Assembly: GCA_050692985.1 (NCBI GenBank)
Contig: JBOGVZ010000037.1
Location: 1 to 31,210, forward strand
DNA from: JBOGVZ01 sp050692985
Lineage (GTDB): Bacteria; Actinomycetota; UBA4738; CALAEC01
DNA: 31,210 nucleotides
Reading direction: 5' to 3'
Shown: piece by piece, positions 1 to 6,477 of the stretch
Layout: each line of letters begins with the position of its first letter
Position numbering within the stretch: the stretch's first letter is position 1
Translations under genes and position numbers: made by a program
Notes under the pieces: generated by a model
The model's database searches: none
Told to the model about the DNA's origin: nothing
Seen by the model: only the letters and a program-made list of their open reading frames with translations

Positions 1-28
1 GCGCCTCACCCGCGCCGGCCGGCGCCAT
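1..28 (-). CDS. Possible start of a further gene in the leftward sugar unit (partial)
   Basis: An ATG at position 28 on the minus strand opens a frame that runs off the window after nine residues (MAPAGAGEA). It lies 9 bases after the stop of the Gfo/Idh/MocA gene and is preceded by a G-run, so the leftward unit may continue here. The fragment is too short to identify, and the G-run sits too close to the ATG to be a good ribosome binding site. Confidence 0.2.
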
Positions 29-37
29 CCCCCGCGG

Positions 38-1177
38 CTACCCGCCCGGGCCCACGGGCTCGGCGCGGCTCGACCGGGCGGAGCGGAGGGCGGCTTCGTA
101 CAGGCGGTGGGCGGCCAGGGCCTCGTCCGGCGTCACGCAGGCGAAGCGGTCGCCGAGCACCCCGGCCCGCTCGGCGAGGAACGCCGCCCACATCTGGAGG
201 ACGGCGTCGGAGAACCCGAACTCGAAGATCCCCCCGGTGACCGTGGGGAACACGGACTGGCTGCCGGTCTCCAGCCGCTCCCAGACCTGACTGCCGTCCC
301 GGACCGCGAACCGCAGGACCGTCTTGGGGTGGGCGGTGGAGAACTCCACGCCCCCCTCCATGCCCACCACCCGCAGCCGCCAGGTGTTCAACTCCCCGGG
401 GGCGATGCGCTTCGTCTCCACGGTAAGGGGGAACCCGCCTCCCTGGTCCACGGCGCAGTGAAGGGTGGCGTTCTCGATGGTGTCGCAGGGGACCGGCTGG
501 CCGTCCGGCCCGGGGCGCTCGGCGACCAGATCCTGGAGGACCGCGAACACCTCGGCCGGGTACCAGCCCAGCTTGTAGGGGACGTGGAGGGCGTGCATGC
601 CCAGGTCCCCCATGACCCCGATCCGGCCGCAGAACCGGGCCTGGCGCTTCCAGTTGATCGGCTTCCCCGGGTCGAGGTCGCTCGAGTGGAGGAACGCGGA
701 GTGGGCCTCCACCACCCGGCCCACGGCCCCCGAGCGGATCGTCTCGATGGCCGCCTGGGCCCCCGGGAAATACGGGATCTCGCTCGAGCAGCGCACGAAC
801 AGGTCCGGCCGCCCCCGGAGGGCCTCGACGATGCGCTGGCCGGCAGCGAGGTCGATGCCGAAGGGCTTCTCCCCCAGGAAGTCCCTACCGGCCTCGATGG
901 CCGCCAGGTACAGCTCCTCGTGCAGGTGGTGGGGGACGGCGATGTACAGGATCTCCACCCGGTCGTCCTGGAGGACGTCCCGGTAGCGCGTGGTGGTCAG
1001 CCGGACGGTGTCCAGCCGCTGGAACCACGGCAGGACCTCGGGATCGACGTCGCACACCGCGGTGAGCCTGGGGCGGACCGGATGTTCCTGGAGGGCCGGC
1101 CACCGGGCGATGGCCGCGGCGACCTCCTTGCCCATGAGGCCACCGCCGATGATGCCGACCTCGACCTCGTCGGCCAC
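38..1177 (-). CDS. Gfo/Idh/MocA family NAD(P)-dependent sugar oxidoreductase
   Basis: This 379-residue protein has the usual length and order of the family. An N-terminal Rossmann domain carries the dinucleotide motif GIIGGGLMG (residues 8-16). The family motif EKPFG follows near residue 103, and the C-terminal alpha/beta domain holds GDLGMHALHVP near residue 190, the region of the catalytic His. Members oxidise or epimerise sugars, inositols and sugar acids in the cytoplasm. Translation starts at GTG, 6 bases after the stop of the aldolase gene, with a GGGAG-type site inside the aldolase end, so the two are one transcript. The divergent kinases and isomerase point to carbohydrate catabolism, with this enzyme probably oxidising the incoming sugar or polyol. 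Substrate and cofactor preference cannot be read from the sequence. Confidence 0.88.
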   Translation of the reverse strand: MADEVEVGIIGGGLMGKEVAAAIARWPALQEHPVRPRLTAVCDVDPEVLPWFQRLDTVRLTTTRYRDVLQDDRVEILYIAVPHHLHEELYLAAIEAGRDFLGEKPFGIDLAAGQRIVEALRGRPDLFVRCSSEIPYFPGAQAAIETIRSGAVGRVVEAHSAFLHSSDLDPGKPINWKRQARFCGRIGVMGDLGMHALHVPYKLGWYPAEVFAVLQDLVAERPGPDGQPVPCDTIENATLHCAVDQGGGFPLTVETKRIAPGELNTWRLRVVGMEGGVEFSTAHPKTVLRFAVRDGSQVWERLETGSQSVFPTVTGGIFEFGFSDAVLQMWAAFLAERAGVLGDRFACVTPDEALAAHRLYEAALRSARSSRAEPVGPGG

Positions 1178-1183
1178 CGTCGC

Positions 1184-2017
1184 TCAGGCCGTCTCCCGGA
1201 CCATCGCCAGGGCCTCCTCGGGGCCCACGTCGTCGTGGACCACCGCCATGAGGGCCCGGGTGATGCCCACCGGGGAGGGGTGCTGGATGATGTTCCGGCC
1301 GTAGACGATCCCGGCGGCGCCCTCCCGGATCACGGCGTGGGTCCGGACCAGCAGCTCCTCGTCCTCCACCCGCCCGCCCCCCCGCACCAGCACCGGGACC
1401 CCGGCGACCTCGACCACCCGGTGGTACTCGGAGATGTCGTCGGTGGGGTCGGCCTTGATGATGTCGGCGCCCATCTCCACCGCCTGGCGGACCAGGGCCA
1501 TGATCCGTCCCACGTCGCCGTCCACCGTGTATCGGCCATCGGGGCCGGGCTTCATCACCAGGGGCTCGACCATGAGCGGCATGGCCGCCTGGTCGCAGGC
1601 GGCCTTGAGGCGGCCGATGTTGGTCAGGCAGTCCCGGCGGACGTCGTCGCCGCCCGGCACTTGGAGCAGGTTGAGGACCACGCACGCAGCGTCGAGCCGG
1701 ACGGCGTGCCCCACGGCGTCCTCGGCCATCAGGGCGAAGGCCCTCCCGGCCGGGGTGGGGCCATAGACGTTCGCGGTGTCGCACCGGAGCACCAGGGCGG
1801 GCTTGTCCCTGCCCGGTACGGACTGGAGCAGGTGGGCCTGGCCCACCGTGAGCTGGATGGCGTCGGGCCCGGCCTCCACCAGGCGGGCCACCGCCGCGCC
1901 CATGTCCTCGATCCCGGCGAGGAAGTCGGACTCGCCGGCGAACCCGTGGTCCACGGCCACGTTCAGGCACCGATCGGACCTCGGGTCGAACAGGCGGTTG
2001 ATCCGGTATCGCTTCAC
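1184..2017 (-). CDS. Class I aldolase, DeoC/LacD/DhnA-type
   Basis: The 277-residue protein is a TIM-barrel class I aldolase. It has the N-terminal NVAVDHGF motif seen in DhnA-type fructose-bisphosphate aldolases and in LsrF/YihT relatives. The Schiff-base lysine is probably K188 in DIIKADPTDD. The phosphate-binding end carries VRGGGR and GIVYGRNIIQHP. The frame opens at TTG 2044, but GTG 2017 (MKRYRINRLFD) is preferred: it gives the usual N-terminus, has GCAGGG upstream, and lies downstream of the likely transcription start. It is first in the leftward unit with the Gfo/Idh/MocA gene. The role I infer is cleavage of a ketose (bis)phosphate made by the FGGY and PfkB kinases across the divergent promoter. 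Sulfofructose-phosphate or AI-2-type substrates are possible alternatives for this family. Confidence 0.85.
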   Translation of the reverse strand: MKRYRINRLFDPRSDRCLNVAVDHGFAGESDFLAGIEDMGAAVARLVEAGPDAIQLTVGQAHLLQSVPGRDKPALVLRCDTANVYGPTPAGRAFALMAEDAVGHAVRLDAACVVLNLLQVPGGDDVRRDCLTNIGRLKAACDQAAMPLMVEPLVMKPGPDGRYTVDGDVGRIMALVRQAVEMGADIIKADPTDDISEYHRVVEVAGVPVLVRGGGRVEDEELLVRTHAVIREGAAGIVYGRNIIQHPSPVGITRALMAVVHDDVGPEEALAMVRETA

Positions 2018-2042
2018 GGCGCTTGACCCTGCGGCCGAGCCC

Positions 2043-2072
2043 AACCTAGGGTAGGCGGGACAACGTTGTCAA
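2043..2072 (-). promoter_or_regulatory. Promoter of the leftward aldolase unit
   Basis: On the minus strand a perfect TTGACA (2072-2067) is followed after 18 bases by TAGGTT (2048-2043). The -35 box overlaps the operator palindrome at 2059-2070, so a repressor bound there would block it. Transcription would begin near 2036, which argues for GTG 2017 as the aldolase start rather than the upstream TTG. Confidence 0.5.
2059..2070. promoter_or_regulatory. LacI-family-like operator between the divergent sugar units
   Basis: GACAACGTTGTC is a perfect 12-bp palindrome with a central CG, the form typical of LacI/GalR-family operators in actinobacteria. It lies in the intergenic space between the leftward aldolase and the rightward isomerase and touches TTGACA on one strand and TTGTCA on the other. 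One bound repressor could therefore shut both units. No LacI-family gene is in the window, so the regulator must be encoded elsewhere. Confidence 0.6.
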
Positions 2073-2105
2073 CCATTGGGCGGCCATCCTGATGGGGGAA
2101 ACGGG

Positions 2106-3161
2106 TTGGAGCCGATCGCACTGGGGCCCAACCAGGTGCACCGCTTCTACCTGGGGGGGCCAGCCATCGCGGAGCTGCGTGGGATCCGCAGCGAGGACGA
2201 CCACGCTCCCGAGGACTGGGTGGGCTCCGCGACCTCGGTGTTCGGATCCGAGGACCTGGGCGTGGCCCGCCTCCCCGATGGGCGGAGCGTGCCCGAGGCT
2301 CTGGAGGCGGATCCGCAAGGGTTCCTGGGGCCGCGGCACGCGGAGCGGTTCGGGGCCAACCCGGCCCTCCTGGTCAAGCTCCTGGACGCCGGGGAGCGGC
2401 TGCCGGTTCACTTCCACCCGGATCGGGAGTTCGCCCGGCGCCACCTCGACTGTCCGTTCGGGAAGACCGAGGCCTGGGTCATCGTGGAGACCCGCATCGC
2501 CGAGCCCGCGGTCTACCTGGGGTTCCGCCGCGACGTGGACGCCCGAACGGTGGACGCTTGGGTCGGGCGACAGGACACCGCGGCCATCCTCGACGCCATG
2601 CACAGCCTCTTGGTGGAGGAGGGGGATGCCGTCCTGGTTCCCGCGGGCATGCCGCACGCCATCGGGGAGGGCGTGTTCATCGTGGAGCTTCAGGAGCCCA
2701 CCGACTTCTCGGTCCTCCTGGAGTGGGAGGGGTTCGACATCGACGGCAGCAAGGACGGCCACCTGGGGTTGGGCTTCGACGTGGCCCTGCGGTGCCTGGA
2801 CCGTTCGGGATGGAGCCGCGAGGATCTGGGCCGCCTGATCGGAGCCCGCAGGGGGGGCCGCGACGTCCGACCGGGGGTCGACGCCCTGTTCCCCGCGGAG
2901 GCCGACCCATTCTTCCGCGCCGAGCGGATCCGACCCGGGGGCCCCGTTCGCCTGCCCGCGGGGTTCTCCATCCTGGTGGTCACGGGCGGGGAGGGCCGCC
3001 TGGAGACCGGACGGGGAGACGTCTTCCCCCTCCGCCGCGGCGACACCGTCCTGGTGCCGTTCGCCGCCGGCGACTGCCGGGCGATCGGCAGGGTGGACGT
3101 CCTGCGATGCATGCCTCCGGACCCGGAGGCGCCCGACGCTCCGGCGCCCACGGTCCGATGA
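2106..3161 (+). CDS. Class I mannose-6-phosphate isomerase-like cupin metalloenzyme
   Basis: The 351-residue protein matches the short class I phosphomannose isomerases. Zinc ligands are visible: His in PVHFHPD, Glu in FGKTEAW, and His in PAGMPHAIG. The segment IVELQEPTDFSVLLEW follows, as in ManA proteins, and a second cupin-like half ends the chain. The frame opens at TTG 2076, but TTG 2106 is preferred because GGGGGAA lies five bases before it. The upstream start would also place the start codon almost on the operator. It is first gene of the rightward unit, and its stop overlaps the FGGY kinase start (ATGA). Aldose/ketose-phosphate isomerisation is the family role; mannose 6-phosphate is not assured, because catabolic-cluster members often act on other sugars. 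Confidence 0.85.
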   Translation: MEPIALGPNQVHRFYLGGPAIAELRGIRSEDDHAPEDWVGSATSVFGSEDLGVARLPDGRSVPEALEADPQGFLGPRHAERFGANPALLVKLLDAGERLPVHFHPDREFARRHLDCPFGKTEAWVIVETRIAEPAVYLGFRRDVDARTVDAWVGRQDTAAILDAMHSLLVEEGDAVLVPAGMPHAIGEGVFIVELQEPTDFSVLLEWEGFDIDGSKDGHLGLGFDVALRCLDRSGWSREDLGRLIGARRGGRDVRPGVDALFPAEADPFFRAERIRPGGPVRLPAGFSILVVTGGEGRLETGRGDVFPLRRGDTVLVPFAAGDCRAIGRVDVLRCMPPDPEAPDAPAPTVR

Positions 3162-4507
3162 TCGATCTCCTCCTCGGCCTGGACCTGGGCACCACGTTTG
3201 CCAAGGCCGCGGTGGTCACCATCGACGGGGTAGAGCGGTCCCACGGTCGGGTCGCCACCCCTTGGCGGGCCGTTCCCACCGGGGCGGAGATGGATCCCCG
3301 GGACTTGGTGGATGCGGCGGTGCGGGCGGGCCGGGAGGCCCTGGATCGGGGGCCCCACGGCACCGTCCTGGGGGTCGGGGTGACCAGCATGGCAGAGACC
3401 GGGGCCCTCCTGGACCGGCGCGGCCAGCCGGTGGTTCCCATGATCGCCTGGCACGACACCCGGGGGGAGGGGGAGGCCTGGGAGATCGCCGGGGCCGTGG
3501 GGGCGGACCGGTTCACGGAGCGCACCGGCCTGCCCCCCAGCCGGCTGTGCGCCCTCAGCAAGTACCGGTGGCAGCGGCGCAACCTCCCCGAGGCCAAGCG
3601 CGGGGCGCGGTGGCTGTCGGTGGCCGAGTGGGCCGTTCGGAGCCTCGGCGGCGACGAGGTGGCCGAGCTGTCGCTGGCCTCCAGGACGGGGTTCCTGGAC
3701 CTGGGCGCTCGTCGGTGGTGGGAGGAGGTTCTGGAGTGGGCCGAGGCCCCTCCGGGGTTCCTCCCGGAGCCGGTGGAGGCCGGGACTCCGGCAGGGCGCG
3801 TGGCCCGGGGCCTGGCCCGGGCGGAGGGGGCGGTGCTCGCGGTGTCCGGGCACGACCACCCGTGCGCGTGCGTGGGCGCCGGGGCCACCCGCCGCGGCGA
3901 CGTGTTCGACTCCTGCGGCTCGGCCGAGGCGGTGCTCCGACCGATGGACACACCGGTCCCCGCCGAGGACATCCGGCGGGCGGTGGCCGGCGGGGTCACG
4001 GTCGGGTGGCACGCCGTGCCGGGACGGCAGGCGCTCATGGCGGGGTTCGTCTCCGGCCTGGCCCTCCGGCGGTTCGCGGACCTCCTGGGGGTCGGGGCCG
4101 ACCAGCGTGCCGACCTGGACGATGCGGCGCTGGCGGTCCCTCCGGGAGCGAACGGAGTGTCCGTGGAGGGAGTGACCGAGGACCGGGCGGCCGTGGCCGG
4201 CATCCCCCGCTCGGTGACCCCGGCCCACCTCTGGCGGGCCGCGCTGGAGGCGGTGGCCAGGCACGGGAAGGATCTGCTGGACACGATCGAGGACGTCGCC
4301 GGGGAGACCGGCCGGCTGGTGGTCACCGGAGGGTCGACCCGGAGCGAGGCCTTCCTGGCGGTGAAGCGGGAGCTCCTCGGTCCCTTCGAGCAGCCCGAGG
4401 TGGACGAGGCTGGGGCCCGGGGAGCGGCGCTCATGGCCGGGATCGCCGCGGGCGTGTACCCGGGCGTCGACGACCTCCCTCCGGTGTCGTGGAGGAAGCA
4501 CCGGTGA
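3158..4507 (+). CDS. FGGY-family carbohydrate kinase
   Basis: The 449-residue cytoplasmic kinase has the N-terminal phosphate-binding loop GLDLGTT (residues 7-13) and a sugar-facing segment MIAWHDTRGEGEAW. SGHDHPCACVGAGA opens the second actin-fold domain. TGGSTRSEAFLAVKRELLG with DEAGARGAALMAG forms the C-terminal ATP-binding signature. It starts at ATG 3158, overlapping the isomerase stop by 4 bases, and ends in a GTGA overlap with the DUF4432 gene, so translational coupling is likely. FGGY kinases phosphorylate free ketoses, polyols or aldonates. Here it probably makes the first phosphate ester in the pathway. The substrate is unknown. Confidence 0.92.
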   Translation: MIDLLLGLDLGTTFAKAAVVTIDGVERSHGRVATPWRAVPTGAEMDPRDLVDAAVRAGREALDRGPHGTVLGVGVTSMAETGALLDRRGQPVVPMIAWHDTRGEGEAWEIAGAVGADRFTERTGLPPSRLCALSKYRWQRRNLPEAKRGARWLSVAEWAVRSLGGDEVAELSLASRTGFLDLGARRWWEEVLEWAEAPPGFLPEPVEAGTPAGRVARGLARAEGAVLAVSGHDHPCACVGAGATRRGDVFDSCGSAEAVLRPMDTPVPAEDIRRAVAGGVTVGWHAVPGRQALMAGFVSGLALRRFADLLGVGADQRADLDDAALAVPPGANGVSVEGVTEDRAAVAGIPRSVTPAHLWRAALEAVARHGKDLLDTIEDVAGETGRLVVTGGSTRSEAFLAVKRELLGPFEQPEVDEAGARGAALMAGIAAGVYPGVDDLPPVSWRKHR

Positions 4508-5532
4508 CCGGGGATGAGGTACCGGCCGGAAGCCCCGGACGGTACCTGGAGGCGGGGGAGGCCGCCAACCTCGACCAGTTCGCCTCGGCCGCACTCTCGA
4601 CCGTGGTGGGGGGGCCCGCCCACGGGTGCCGGGCCCTGGACCTTCGGGTAGCCGAGGGGATCGACGTCCGGATCCTGCCCGACCGGGGGTTCGACGTTGG
4701 CCCGGCGTGGTTCCGGGGCGTGCCGCTGGCCTGGATCTCGGCGGTGGGGGAGACGGCGCCGATCGACGAGCCGTCGGGGACCGAGTGGCTCGCTGCCTTC
4801 GGCGGGGGGCTGGTCACCACCTGCGGCCTTCGCAACGTCGGAGCCCCCTCCGAGGGGCACGGGCTCCACGGGCGCTACTCCCACCTCCGGGCCGGAGACG
4901 TCCGGGTGGACCGGCACCTGGAGAACGGCGAGGTCCTCCTCACCGCCCGGGCCACGCTTGACGAGGCCGAGGCCCTGGGCCCGCACCTGCGGGTCGAGCG
5001 GGCCATCCGGACCCGGACCGGGACCGGCCTCCTGGAGGTTACCGACGTCACCACGAACCTGGGGAGCGAGCCGGAGCCCGCACCGATCCTGTACCACGTG
5101 AACCTGGGTGTTCCCCTGTGGAGCGAGGGGGGCCGGCTCCACGTCGACACCGAGGAGGTCCGGCCCCGCGACGCCGACGCCGAGCGGGGACTGGGGGTGT
5201 GGATGGAGCCCGCCCCGGCCGACGTGGGAGCGCCGGAGCTTGTGTTCGAGCACCGCGTCCGCCCCGGGCCCGACGGGTGGGCCGAGGCCCGGGTGACGAG
5301 CCCGCCGGTGGGCCTGGCGCTGGCTCTCCGCTGGGACCACGGGACGCTCCCCCGTTTCCACCAGTGGGTCCTTCCCCGGCGGGGGATCTACGCCCTGGGC
5401 CTGGAGCCGGCCAACTGTTCCGTCCTGGGCCGGGCCGCGGACCGGGAGGCGGGGACGCTCCCGATGCTGGGGCCGGGAGAGCGCCGGACCACCCGGATCA
5501 GGATCGAGGTCACCGAGGCGAGAGAGGGCTGA
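4504..5532 (+). CDS. DUF4432 family protein (aldose 1-epimerase-like)
   Basis: This 342-residue protein carries the DUF4432 core: HGCRALDLRVAEG followed by ILPDRGFDVGPAWFRGVPLAW near residues 35-75. GGLVTTCGLRNVG and GLHGRYSH come next, and LYHVNLG lies near residue 198. The fold is a beta-sandwich related to galactose mutarotase. Members sit in sugar and sulfosugar catabolic clusters, where anomer conversion or isomerisation is suspected. GTG 4504 overlaps the kinase stop by 4 bases, and the next gene starts 3 bases after its stop, so it is an internal operon gene. It has no signal peptide and acts in the cytoplasm. Mutarotase activity is an inference from the fold. Confidence 0.85.
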   Translation: MTGDEVPAGSPGRYLEAGEAANLDQFASAALSTVVGGPAHGCRALDLRVAEGIDVRILPDRGFDVGPAWFRGVPLAWISAVGETAPIDEPSGTEWLAAFGGGLVTTCGLRNVGAPSEGHGLHGRYSHLRAGDVRVDRHLENGEVLLTARATLDEAEALGPHLRVERAIRTRTGTGLLEVTDVTTNLGSEPEPAPILYHVNLGVPLWSEGGRLHVDTEEVRPRDADAERGLGVWMEPAPADVGAPELVFEHRVRPGPDGWAEARVTSPPVGLALALRWDHGTLPRFHQWVLPRRGIYALGLEPANCSVLGRAADREAGTLPMLGPGERRTTRIRIEVTEAREG

Positions 5533-5535
5533 GCG

Positions 5536-6477
5536 GTGCTGGTGGCGTCCCCCAACCTCACCACCGACCGAATCGTGCGAACCGACGAGCTCCGCCCCGG
5601 CGAGGTGCAGCGCTTCTCCGAGGCCACCATCCTCCCCGGAGGCAAGGGGGTCAACGTCGTCCGGGCGGCCCGGCTCCTGGGCTATCCGGCGGTCCTGGTG
5701 GCCCTGGCCCCGGGCCGCACCGGCCGGGCGGTGGTGGAGATGGTCCGGGACGAGGGCCTGGAGGTGGTCCCGGTGGAGACCGGAGGCGAGGTCCGGGCCG
5801 CCTCGGTGATCTTCGAACGGGGGGGGCGGGTGACGGTCCTCAACGAGCCCGGCCCGCAGGCCACCGAGGGCGATTGGCGCCGCTACCAGCGGGCGGTGGA
5901 AGAGCGCCTCGGCGGCCACCGGTTCCTGGTATGCGTAGGGAGCACGCCTCCCGGCATCCCCCCGGAGGCGTACGGGAGGCTCACCGCCCTGGCCCGGGAC
6001 CGCACGCTGGCCGTCCTGGTGGACGCCACCGGCGAGCTGCTGGCCGCGGCGCTGGAGGCCGGCCCCGACATCGTGACCCCCAACGTCGCCGAGGCGGAGA
6101 CCGTGCTCCTGGGGACCACCGCCCAGCCCGTGGACCAGGAGGGACCCGACGCCGGGCCTCGGGCCCTGGAGGCGGCGGCGGCCCTCATCGCTCTGGGGGC
6201 CCGGCGGGCGGTGGTCACCGCGGGCCGGGCTGGCGTGGCGGTGGCGGACGGCTCGGAAACCTGGTGGGTGGATGCCCCGGCGGTCGAGGTCCGAAACCCC
6301 ATCGGGGCGGGGGATACCCTGGTCGGGGTGCTGGTGGGCAAGCTGGAGCGGGGCGCGGGGTTCCCTGAGGCCGTGCGGGCCGCCGTGGCCGGGGCCGCGG
6401 CCAGCGTGGAGACCGAGGTCCCCGGCATCCTGGATCCCGGGCGGGCCCGGGCCCTGGCCGCGGAGATCGGGGCGTAG
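5536..6477 (+). CDS. PfkB-family sugar kinase (1-phosphofructokinase/tagatose-6-phosphate kinase type)
   Basis: The 313-residue protein carries both PfkB signatures: LPGGKGVNVVRAA (residues 33-45) and NPIGAGDTLVGVLVGKL near residue 254, with D260 as probable catalytic base. The opening NLTTDRIVRTDEL, without an extra lid insertion, places it with the fructose-1-phosphate/tagatose-6-phosphate kinases rather than ribokinases. GTG 5536 has GAGAGGG upstream. The stop directly abuts the dehydrogenase start. In the cluster it would turn a ketose monophosphate into a bisphosphate ready for the aldolase. Confidence 0.9.
   Translation: MLVASPNLTTDRIVRTDELRPGEVQRFSEATILPGGKGVNVVRAARLLGYPAVLVALAPGRTGRAVVEMVRDEGLEVVPVETGGEVRAASVIFERGGRVTVLNEPGPQATEGDWRRYQRAVEERLGGHRFLVCVGSTPPGIPPEAYGRLTALARDRTLAVLVDATGELLAAALEAGPDIVTPNVAEAETVLLGTTAQPVDQEGPDAGPRALEAAAALIALGARRAVVTAGRAGVAVADGSETWWVDAPAVEVRNPIGAGDTLVGVLVGKLERGAGFPEAVRAAVAGAAASVETEVPGILDPGRARALAAEIGA

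Noticed and set aside
6..191. 61-codon minus-strand frame at the left edge
   Set aside because: It overlaps the end of the oxidoreductase gene in another frame and is an Arg/Gly/Pro-rich artefact.
107..2026. Long plus-strand open frame of 639 codons
   Set aside because: It is antisense to the oxidoreductase and aldolase genes, has no recognisable domain and reflects the lack of stop codons in GC-rich DNA.
2690..5919. Very long minus-strand open frames opposite the sugar operon
   Set aside because: Composition is dominated by Arg, Pro, Gly and Ala without any domain, and the opposite strand encodes clear enzymes.
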